DNA of 47,627 nt from Bacteroidales bacterium (GTDB lineage: Bacteria > Bacteroidota > Bacteroidia > Bacteroidales > P3), in contig JAFRRK010000072.1 of NCBI GenBank assembly GCA_017428115.1, positions 1 to 47,627 on the forward strand, given 5' to 3'. Made by a program: the position numbers and the translations under genes. Below are positions 41,298 to 47,627 of this stretch, piece after piece; position 1 is the stretch's first letter; the number at the start of each line of letters is the position of its first letter. The notes beneath the pieces are model-generated. The model searched no databases, was not told where the DNA came from, and saw nothing but the letters and a program-made list of their open reading frames with translations.

Positions 41298-43397
41298 ATG
41301 AAGAAAATCGCTATCCTTTTAGCTGCGGCAATGATCGTTCTGACAGGCTGCAAGAAAAATCAAGAGAAAGAATCCATCATCGGACGTCCCGCTGTAACAG
41401 TCCAGAATGGCCGTTTCACCCCTGAGTTGATGTGGCAGCTTGGCAAAATGGGTGAGTATGCCCTCAGCCCCGATGGCTCCACTATCGCCTATACAACCAC
41501 CTTTTACGATATGGCGCAAAACAAGGGTAATGCCGAAATCTACCTTATTCCCACTAGCGGAGCCGTTGAGGCTATGCGCCTAACCAACACCTCTCAAAAC
41601 GAGTTCAATCCTGTTTGGCTGAATGCCACAACACTCCTTTTCGCACGAGGAAACGACATCGTTTCCATCGACATCGACACTAAGGCTGAAAAAGTCCTTG
41701 CCACGGTCGAAAGCGGCCTCGAGGGCTTTAAAGTGTCGCCCGACGGCAACCAGATTCTCTATATTTCCGACCTGCCAGTGCGTCGCCCCGACGATATCAA
41801 TAAGCTTTATGCAGGCCTCGATCAAACAACAGGCCGCATTAATGAGGACCTCATGTATCGCCACTGGGACAGTTGGGTGGACGAATATCCCCACATTTTC
41901 CTCGCACCCCTGTCTAAAAGTAGCGTCGACCTCGGCAATGCTGTCGACATCATCGGGAACAACGCCTATGAATGTCCTATGCGCCCGTGGGGCGGTGTTG
42001 AGCAATTCAACTTTTCGCCCGATGGCAAACGCATTGCCTACACCTGCCGCAAGAAAACTGGCAAGGAATACTCCCTCAGCACCAATAGCGACATCTATGT
42101 CTACACCATCGCCACTGGCCAAACAGACAACATCAGTGAAGGCATCATGGGTTATGACCAAAATCCTGTCTTCAGCCATAGCGGCACACTACTGGCATGG
42201 GAAAGCATGGAACACGACGGGTACGAGAGCGACAAGCTCCGCCTCATGGTTTATGACTTTGCCACCGGCAGCCGCACCGACTACACCGAGGCCTTCGACT
42301 ATGGGGTAAGTTCCATAGCCTGGAGCGACGACGACGCACAGCTTCTAGCAGCCGTCATGTATCGTGGCACTAACGAAATATTTGCCTTCGATGTCGCCTC
42401 CAAGTCCATACGCCAAGTGACCAAAGGATGCCACGATATTAATGGTTTCATACTTAGTGGCAACAATATCTACGCCAATGAGGTAAGTATGCAGCACCCC
42501 TCCGAGATATTCCACTATACCCTTGCCGACACCAACCAGGTTGGCACCCAGCTGACCAATATCAACACCGAGACACTCTCCCTCGTCCGCATGGGCCGCA
42601 CTGAGGAGCACTGGATACCCACCCCTGACGGCAAAGAGATGCTCGTATGGCTCATCTATCCTTACGACTACGACAGCACCAAGACCTATCCCGCACTCCT
42701 CTTCTGCGAAGGCGGTCCTCAAAGCATGGTCAGCCAGTTTTGGAGCACCCGCTGGAACTTCGAGGTCATGAGTGGTGCAGGCTACTTTGTCATTGCTCCC
42801 AACCGTCGCGGCTGCCCCGGCTTTGGCACTGCTTGGTGCGAAGAGATTAGTGGCGATTACGGTGGACTCTGCATGAAAGACTACATGACTGCCACCGACT
42901 ATTTTGCCGCCAACATGCCCCAGATTGATGCCAACCGTATAGGAGCCTGCGGCGCCTCCTTTGGTGCCTACAGCATCTACTGGCTCGCAGGTCACAACGA
43001 GAATCACCGTTTCAAAGCCTTCCTAGCCCACAACGGCATGTTCAACTTCGAGCAGCAATGTCTCGAAACCGAAGAGTATTGGTTCACCAATTGGGACCTC
43101 GGCGGTCCCTACTGGGAGAAAAATGCCAAGACAGCCCATTCCTATGCCAATTCACCCCACCTCTTCGTCGACCGTTGGAACACACCTATCTGTGTTGTAC
43201 ATAGCGAGTTCGACTTCCGCATCGTAGCCTCCCAAGGCATGGCTGCCTACAATGCCGCAAAACTCAGAGGGCTTGAGGCTCGTTACCTCTACTTCCCCGA
43301 CGAGACCCATTGGGTCCTCCGCCCCCAAAACAGCCTCCTCTGGCATCGCAACTTCATCGACTGGTTCGACAAATATCTAAAACCCGTAGAAAACTGA
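41298..43397 (+). CDS. S9 family peptidase lipoprotein (DPP-like)
   Basis: A 699-residue serine peptidase, probably a lipoprotein (IVLTGCKKN). It trims peptides from the N-terminus in the periplasm or at the surface. Residues about 30-430 form a beta-propeller with PD40-like blades (LSPDGSTIAYTT, FSPDGKRIAYTC). The C-terminal alpha/beta-hydrolase domain holds the catalytic triad: Ser554 in GACGASFGAY, Asp639 in SEFDFRI and His671 in DETHW. The layout resembles bacterial DPP5/acylaminoacyl peptidases. Single gene with its own promoter. Confidence 0.93.
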   Translation: MKKIAILLAAAMIVLTGCKKNQEKESIIGRPAVTVQNGRFTPELMWQLGKMGEYALSPDGSTIAYTTTFYDMAQNKGNAEIYLIPTSGAVEAMRLTNTSQNEFNPVWLNATTLLFARGNDIVSIDIDTKAEKVLATVESGLEGFKVSPDGNQILYISDLPVRRPDDINKLYAGLDQTTGRINEDLMYRHWDSWVDEYPHIFLAPLSKSSVDLGNAVDIIGNNAYECPMRPWGGVEQFNFSPDGKRIAYTCRKKTGKEYSLSTNSDIYVYTIATGQTDNISEGIMGYDQNPVFSHSGTLLAWESMEHDGYESDKLRLMVYDFATGSRTDYTEAFDYGVSSIAWSDDDAQLLAAVMYRGTNEIFAFDVASKSIRQVTKGCHDINGFILSGNNIYANEVSMQHPSEIFHYTLADTNQVGTQLTNINTETLSLVRMGRTEEHWIPTPDGKEMLVWLIYPYDYDSTKTYPALLFCEGGPQSMVSQFWSTRWNFEVMSGAGYFVIAPNRRGCPGFGTAWCEEISGDYGGLCMKDYMTATDYFAANMPQIDANRIGACGASFGAYSIYWLAGHNENHRFKAFLAHNGMFNFEQQCLETEEYWFTNWDLGGPYWEKNAKTAHSYANSPHLFVDRWNTPICVVHSEFDFRIVASQGMAAYNAAKLRGLEARYLYFPDETHWVLRPQNSLLWHRNFIDWFDKYLKPVEN

Positions 43398-43494
43398 TAG
43401 TTTAGAAGGGTGATAATACGACAACTAAAGACTATAAGCTACACTTTTTTTTATTTTTCTTTTTTAATTTTCTGTGTGTTTTAAAAAAAAGTCG

Positions 43495-43502
43495 TACTTT
43501 TG
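43495..43502 (+). promoter_or_regulatory. -7 box for the OmpA-like protein
   Basis: TACTTTTG, followed 42 bases later by the chosen ATG at 43545. A longer in-frame reading starting with the TTG at 43500 would begin inside this box and is therefore rejected. Confidence 0.7.
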
Positions 43503-43544
43503 CCTATCGAAAAGTATCATAAAAATAATTATTCATTATTGAAA

Positions 43545-45008
43545 ATGAAACGTTTTATTATAGCCCTACTTGCTTGCACTCTGATATTTGGCTATTGCGA
43601 TGTCCAGGCTCAGACCAAAAAGAAGTCCTCCTCAAAATCGTCAAAATCGTCAAAAGATAAGAAGTCCAAGAACAAAAAAGGCAAAAAAGGTGCCGACGAA
43701 CCCACCTTGCAGCTCACCCAGCTGCCCTACAACAGTGGCGACTGTATTTTTGCCATCCCCATCAATGTGGACCAGACCTACGGCCCCACCACTGCCCCGC
43801 AAGGTGCCGGCCGCATCATGGAAGTAATGGCCGACAAGCGCCACCCCAACCTGCCCGAATTTGAGCACAATGTCGTATGGTACAAATTCACCGTGCCCTA
43901 CAATGGCAAACTCGACATCGCCGTCACACAGCTCAACTTGGCCGACGACTACGACATGGTGGTCTACCGCTACACCGATGTCTATTTCAGCAACCACATC
44001 CAGTCCAACAAGGTTCTTCCCGTGGCGGTGAACCTCTCTTCCATCGACAGTTCGCTTCTGCAAAAGCCCAAGCGCACGGCTCCTGCCGCCACAGGCGATG
44101 CCAAGGCCGACCTCAAAGCTAAGCAGGAAGCTGCCAAGCTCCAGCGCGAAGCTGCCGCCAAGCAGGCTGCCATGGGCACCATAGGCATGTATCACGAAGC
44201 TACCGACATACTCCTTACCAAGGCCTCTACCAAACGCCACATCCGTTCCATCGATGTGCGCAAAGGCGAAGTCTACTACATCATGCTCGACAATGTCACC
44301 CCCAATGGCCAAGGCCACAGCATCAAGGTCTCTATCCATGTCGATGCTTTCGAGGTGCCTGTAAGCTTCTACGACCCCAAGATTAAGAAAAACGTCGATG
44401 TCAGCCTCACCATCCTCGAGAAGAACACCAACAACCGCGTCATCGCCCGCAACGACAAGTTCCGTGGTGGCCGCATCAAGTTCGTCCCAGGATTCAACTA
44501 CACCCTCTATGCCAAGCGCGACGGCTACTTCTCTATCTTCTACGACTTCAACTCCGACCGTTTCAAGCAGGACACTCTGCTGCGCATGAAACTCTATCGC
44601 TGTGAGCGTGGCACCGTCTATCCCATCTCCGACATCTATTTCGAAGACGAGTACGTCCTCATGCACGAATCCGACTCTACACTGATGAACTACGTCCAGA
44701 TGTTCAAGAACCATCCCGACGTCCATTTCACCATCAAGGGATTTGTGCAGACCTATGGCGTAGACCCCGAACACGACCAACTGGTCACCCTCGAGCGTGC
44801 CAAGGCTGTCAAGGAGTTCTTTGTCAAGAATGGCATCCCCGAAGATAATATCAAAGCTGCCGGTATGACACCCACCGACATCAAACGTGCTGCAACGGCT
44901 GCCTTTGATAACACTAATAGCAATAAAAAGACTAAGACAAGTGGCGACCAAGAGTTTGTCAAAGTTCAGCTCATCATCACCAACGTCGGAGCCAAGGTCA
45001 ACCCATAG
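43545..45008 (+). CDS. Secreted protein with C-terminal OmpA-like domain
   Basis: A 487-residue envelope protein. A signal peptide (MKRFIIALLACTLIFGYCDVQAQ) is followed by a very basic Ser/Lys stretch (KKKSSSKSSKSSKDKKSKNK) at about 25-55. A beta-sandwich domain resembling pre-peptidase C-terminal (PPC-like) modules follows (VVWYKFTVPYNGKLDIAVTQ, DDYDMVVYRYTD). Then come an Ala/Lys/Gln-rich helix near 185-215 and a second beta domain. The last 140 residues read as an OmpA-type domain (IYFEDEYVLMHESDSTLMNY, ERAKAVKEFFVKNGIPEDNI), which may hold peptidoglycan. There is no lipobox. A strong terminator follows. Confidence 0.85.
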   Translation: MKRFIIALLACTLIFGYCDVQAQTKKKSSSKSSKSSKDKKSKNKKGKKGADEPTLQLTQLPYNSGDCIFAIPINVDQTYGPTTAPQGAGRIMEVMADKRHPNLPEFEHNVVWYKFTVPYNGKLDIAVTQLNLADDYDMVVYRYTDVYFSNHIQSNKVLPVAVNLSSIDSSLLQKPKRTAPAATGDAKADLKAKQEAAKLQREAAAKQAAMGTIGMYHEATDILLTKASTKRHIRSIDVRKGEVYYIMLDNVTPNGQGHSIKVSIHVDAFEVPVSFYDPKIKKNVDVSLTILEKNTNNRVIARNDKFRGGRIKFVPGFNYTLYAKRDGYFSIFYDFNSDRFKQDTLLRMKLYRCERGTVYPISDIYFEDEYVLMHESDSTLMNYVQMFKNHPDVHFTIKGFVQTYGVDPEHDQLVTLERAKAVKEFFVKNGIPEDNIKAAGMTPTDIKRAATAAFDNTNSNKKTKTSGDQEFVKVQLIITNVGAKVNP

Positions 45009-45080
45009 AGATTATTATCTCCATTTTCTGGAGGCATTTTTATCCTAGTCCGCATAATTCCTATTCTAGGACAAGATAAT

Positions 45081-45116
45081 CTAGGCAGCAGCGTTCGCTG
45101 TTGCCTAGTTTTTTTT
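45081..45116 (+). terminator. Strong rho-independent terminator
   Basis: CTAGGCAGCAGCG and CGCTGTTGCCTAG form a 13-bp stem with one G-U pair and a tiny loop, followed by eight T. It is 73 bases after the stop of the OmpA-like gene. Confidence 0.9.
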
Positions 45117-45188
45117 CCCCGCCTTCCGCCATCGCTCTTGGTTAGAAATAATCTGGCACTTTTTTTTATCCTCCTTCCCAACCTATTC

Positions 45189-45221
45189 GTCTGTTTGTCA
45201 TCTGTTTGTCGTCTGTTTACC
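45189..45221 (+). repeat. Three 11-bp iterons upstream of the cassette promoters
   Basis: GTCTGTTTGTC, ATCTGTTTGTC and GTCTGTTTACC follow each other without a gap. The period is close to one turn of DNA, so a protein could bind all three on one face. They lie about 85 bases before the first -7 box (45307). Confidence 0.6.
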
Positions 45222-45246
45222 GTCCAAAGGGTGGCATACTACCCCC

Positions 45247-45314
45247 CAATCGGTAAGTATAGATATGATGCGGTACAATGCGGTAACGGGGTAAAAAACA
45301 ATTGTGTACTTTTG
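45247..45314 (+). promoter_or_regulatory. First promoter of the cassette, with shared upstream element
   Basis: TACTTTTG at 45307-45314 is the -7 box. Upstream, ATGCGGTA occurs twice exactly 10 bases apart (45268 and 45278) and is followed by ACGGGGTAAAAAAC. The same arrangement (CCAATCGG, two ATGTnGTA copies, ACGGGGTGAAAAAG, TTGTGTACTTTTG) recurs at 47304-47370. There is no normal -33 box, so an activator may replace it. Confidence 0.6.
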
Positions 45315-45372
45315 CATTCCAGACGCTGCCCGAAAAAAATAGAGAAAAAAATGTAATTTTTAAAAAAAAGTG

Positions 45373-45380
45373 TATCTTTG
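45373..45380 (+). promoter_or_regulatory. Second promoter of the cassette
   Basis: TATCTTTG, 39 bases before the ATG at 45420, within A/T-rich DNA. It would give a shorter leader than the promoter at 45307. Confidence 0.6.
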
Positions 45381-45419
45381 CATGGTGAAAGAAGTAATAA
45401 TAAAATATGATGATGCGGT

Positions 45420-45893
45420 ATGAAAAAAATGAAATTCAGTATTTTATTTACCATTTTGTTGTTATCGCTATGTGGTGCATGGGGCCAGAGTGTATATAAC
45501 GAAGTGTTTTCGGCTCCTGAAAACACGACAACGACCAATTCGATTACCCGCGCATGGGGGAGCAAGGCGCAAATAACCTATATTGAGGAGATTGAGTACA
45601 ATCCATATTATGGTGATGAGATAATCAGCTTCACCTCCAAGTTTGTATATTACGACCCGACTGACAACGAATACAAGGTGGCGGAGTTTGACAACAGTTA
45701 TTGGCCCAGAGTCACTGATATGGAGATATTGGAGGACACGCTATATTTTTGCGGCTATGCAAACACTGCTGCGTCAAGCACCTCGCCCAATTACTATGGC
45801 CACATAGGCTATTTTTGTATTCCGCAATTGTTTGATGGCACCGATTTTATCCACGCATTGGTGTTCAACCAGCAGCCTAATTGCAGCCTATAA
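45420..45893 (+). CDS. Short secreted partner protein, probably truncated
   Basis: A 157-residue secreted protein. The signal peptide (MKKMKFSILFTILLLSLCGAWGQ) is clear; ATG at 45429 is an alternative start. The mature part resembles the N-terminal third of the partner protein at 11042-12412: VTDMEILEDTLYFCG here against IKDIRIVGDENFFCG there, each followed by a GHIGY or GHTSV segment. Like that gene, it sits just before a T9SS cargo gene (53 bases to the next ATG). It ends after FNQQPNCSL, far short of the 456-residue relative, so it may be a truncated version. Function unknown. Confidence 0.7.
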   Translation: MKKMKFSILFTILLLSLCGAWGQSVYNEVFSAPENTTTTNSITRAWGSKAQITYIEEIEYNPYYGDEIISFTSKFVYYDPTDNEYKVAEFDNSYWPRVTDMEILEDTLYFCGYANTAASSTSPNYYGHIGYFCIPQLFDGTDFIHALVFNQQPNCSL

Positions 45894-45945
45894 CCATAAA
45901 AGTATGCAGTAAAGAGAATATATGTCACCCCTAATACACTCAGTC

Positions 45946-47241
45946 ATGAAAAAGATTATCATTATACTTCTTCTTGTTGTCAGTTGCGACGCATTGTTTG
46001 CCCAAACGCCTAATACCAGGGATACAATCATGGGGCGCGAACCTACCTATTATTACCAATACTGGTTCGACTCGGCGCACTTCCAGTATGCCCGATCTTG
46101 TAGGAAACAAATTGGTGCGATAGGCAGGACAGAGGTGGCTAAATACAATTATACGGATTCTGCGCTAACAATAGTCGGTATTGCAGCATATGTTTTTGCT
46201 GACACACATGTTATTGGATTGCCATGGGATCCCCAATGTGCAGATACCTCGTTAGACAACTGGTACGAGAACTTTATTCTGTACAAACCGACCGACACGG
46301 GAATGGTGCCCCTGGCAACCCAAAGATACAGTATACTTGACACCACCCGGTGGATGAGATTGTATTATAATATTGACTATTATTTGTCAAACAGCGATTC
46401 GGTATATGTAGGGTATTTCCCAATATATGAAGCGTATTTCGATGAGCCTGTTTCTGTAACGGATTCATTCTATGTTGCTACTACCAATTATCACGGAGTG
46501 GTGGATTCGCAATCATGGACATATCCAGGACTACGTGCTGGAACATCCTGCTATCTTCACTGGGAAAGTCAAAAACCTTGCTACCTACAGCATATTGCGT
46601 GGAAGGATTTTAACATCACTAATAATCAATGGAGATATGAGGAAGCTGACGTAGTTTTATTAGTCTTCCCGATAATTGACACTACGCAGCCGAGGTGTTG
46701 GAGGCATGTGGGACTCAATGTGCGGACGCAGGACTCCAACGGGGTGTATCTGGCATGGGAGAGCGGCGAGAACAACCGCACATGGGAGGTGGCTTACGGC
46801 CGTGCCGACGAGGACCCGGAAGGGTATTCGACACTGTTTACCCACACACCCGAATGCGTACTGACAGGCCTGACTGCGGGAGCGGAGTATGCCGTGCGGG
46901 TGCGTGCCAGCTGTTTCAACAACACCCAATACAGCAGCTGGACGGACACGCTGCGCTTCACGCGCGAAGGCGAGCCGCTATCCATCGTCACTATCGATGA
47001 CGATGGCGACGGCATACGGCTGATGCCGAATCCGGCGAGGGGGCTTGTGACGGTGCTGTCGAGCTATAGACTAAGCGGTGTGGTGGTGTATGACCTTGCA
47101 GGTCGTGCGGTGCTGGAGCAGGAGGAGGAGGGGCTGTCGACCACTTTCGACGTGAGCGCGTTGGCGAAAGGAGTGTACGTGGTGGCCATCCACACGCCTG
47201 CGGGCATTGCCACGAAGCGGTTGGTGGTGGAGAGAAATTGA
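45946..47241 (+). CDS. T9SS-sorted secreted protein (cargo family, copy C)
   Basis: A 431-residue secreted protein. ATG at 45946 was chosen over 45922 because it gives a compact signal peptide (MKKIIIILLLVVSCDALFAQ). The N-terminal domain is shared with copies A and B, with AYFDEPVSVTDSFYVATTN near residue 165-183. An Fn3-like domain covers about 255-345 (GVYLAWESGENNRTWEVAYG, YAVRVRASCFNNTQYSSW). A T9SS sorting domain from about 355 reads LMPNPARGLVTV, VVVYDLAGRAVLEQ and ALAKGVYVVAI, ending KRLVVERN. Its sorting domain is not a near-copy of those in A and B. Confidence 0.87.
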   Translation: MKKIIIILLLVVSCDALFAQTPNTRDTIMGREPTYYYQYWFDSAHFQYARSCRKQIGAIGRTEVAKYNYTDSALTIVGIAAYVFADTHVIGLPWDPQCADTSLDNWYENFILYKPTDTGMVPLATQRYSILDTTRWMRLYYNIDYYLSNSDSVYVGYFPIYEAYFDEPVSVTDSFYVATTNYHGVVDSQSWTYPGLRAGTSCYLHWESQKPCYLQHIAWKDFNITNNQWRYEEADVVLLVFPIIDTTQPRCWRHVGLNVRTQDSNGVYLAWESGENNRTWEVAYGRADEDPEGYSTLFTHTPECVLTGLTAGAEYAVRVRASCFNNTQYSSWTDTLRFTREGEPLSIVTIDDDGDGIRLMPNPARGLVTVLSSYRLSGVVVYDLAGRAVLEQEEEGLSTTFDVSALAKGVYVVAIHTPAGIATKRLVVERN

Positions 47242-47303
47242 GAATAGAGAATTGAAAAAAGTTGGCTTCTTTCAGGACTGACTTTTTTCGGTTCAATACG
47301 CAC

Positions 47304-47370
47304 CAATCGGAACGATGTGGTAAGATTTGCTACGATGTTGTAACGGGGTGAAAAAGATTGTGTACTTTTG
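47304..47370 (+). promoter_or_regulatory. Cassette-type promoter facing an insertion sequence
   Basis: TACTTTTG at 47363-47370 is preceded by ACGGGGTGAAAAAG and two ATGTnGTA copies 20 bases apart (47315 and 47335), matching the promoter at 45247-45314. No credible gene starts before the insertion-sequence end at 47489, so this promoter has probably been cut off from its target. Confidence 0.55.
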
Positions 47371-47488
47371 TATCGTGAATGTGGTCTAGGCCACAACTAA
47401 TATACGTTACTAAATGATTGGAGGTTGACTGAGCCAGCTTTTAGCTCCAATATGGGGTAATCTTTTCTTAAAATATTAGATGGTTGAG

Positions 47489-47627
47489 CAGGGCAAACGC
47501 ATCAAATTTCCAATAGGGAAAATAGATAATCGATGCTCCAGCCAGCCTTGAGACGCTTGGTGACGAGGCTTCCTTTGCCTTTGTCGCGCCTAAGGATGTT
47601 GAGCGAGAATTTCCTCACAAGCGCAAA
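47489..47627 (-). mobile_element. End of an ISAs1-like insertion sequence
   Basis: The element end is placed at CAGGGCAAACGCATC (47489 onward), because ISAs1-family termini begin CAGGG and the transposase stop lies just inside. The other end is beyond the window, so the inverted repeat and target duplication cannot be confirmed. Confidence 0.6.
47502..47627 (-). CDS. ISAs1-family transposase, C-terminal part (runs off the window)
   Basis: The last 41 codons of a transposase that enters from beyond the right edge. They read FALVRKFSLNILRRDKGKG, then KRLKAGWSIDYLFSLLEI and a TGA. This is the usual C-terminus of ISAs1-family DDE transposases (ALxRxxALNLLxxD, then KRxKAGWDxxYLxxLL). The catalytic residues lie outside the window. 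Confidence 0.8.
   Translation of the reverse strand, partial: FALVRKFSLNILRRDKGKGSLVTKRLKAGWSIDYLFSLLEI

Noticed and set aside
45189-45221. CRISPR array
   Set aside because: Only three 11-bp units with no spacers between them and no cas genes in the window.

Overview
The window looks like a chromosomal segment from a member of the Bacteroidota, most likely an uncultured gut Bacteroidales. Three things seen in the sequence support this. Promoters match the Bacteroidota pattern TTG-N19/20-TAnnTTTG in front of many genes. Several large secreted proteins end in type IX secretion (T9SS) C-terminal sorting domains. The housekeeping gene content (pyrB-pyrI pair, short adenylate kinase, lipoprotein FKBP isomerases) is also typical. 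Shine-Dalgarno sequences are mostly absent, and some genes start with TTG.

Layout. 0.1-9.5 kb, minus strand: a 1599-aa exonuclease/RecQ/UvrD fusion helicase, a small secreted protein, a nucleoside phosphorylase, a secreted protein with a long Ser/Asn/Arg-rich tail, and an alanine/glycine:cation symporter. 9.6-25.1 kb, minus strand: a secretion-rich block with two related T9SS cargo proteins, a partner protein without a sorting domain, a possibly frameshifted small secreted protein, an extremely G-rich non-coding stretch, and a 3357-aa modular T9SS surface protein (Fn3, choice-of-anchor-J, GEVED and Listeria-Bacteroides repeats). 25.1-30.1 kb: thiamine pyrophosphokinase, followed by a decaying accessory patch. 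The patch has a WYL regulator split by two in-frame stops, a PUA/EVE-like protein with a +1 frameshift, and the C-terminal remnant of a DUF262/GmrSD-type HNH nuclease, and it ends at a tRNA-Ser(CGA). 30.2-31.7 kb, plus strand: another T9SS protein.

31.8-41.2 kb, minus strand: conserved housekeeping clusters. One is cvpA-dus-(TPR lipoprotein)-pyrB-pyrI-(membrane protein). The other is DHH phosphoesterase-FKBP-FKBP-adk-obgE-PAP2, with several ATGA overlaps that imply translational coupling. 41.3-45.0 kb, plus strand: an S9 peptidase lipoprotein and an OmpA-like protein with a strong terminator. 45.4-47.2 kb, plus strand: a second, divergent copy of the partner-plus-T9SS-cargo cassette, preceded by 11-bp iterons and a promoter element that recurs at 47.3 kb. 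The window ends inside an ISAs1-like insertion sequence.

The parts most worth following up are the recurrent T9SS cargo cassette with shared promoter and 3' elements, the broken WYL/PUA-like/HNH patch beside tRNA-Ser (including a UUU-UGA-C +1 shift site and an operator-like palindrome), and the WRN-like exonuclease-RecQ module fused to a UvrD helicase. All family assignments come from reading motifs; no database search was run.
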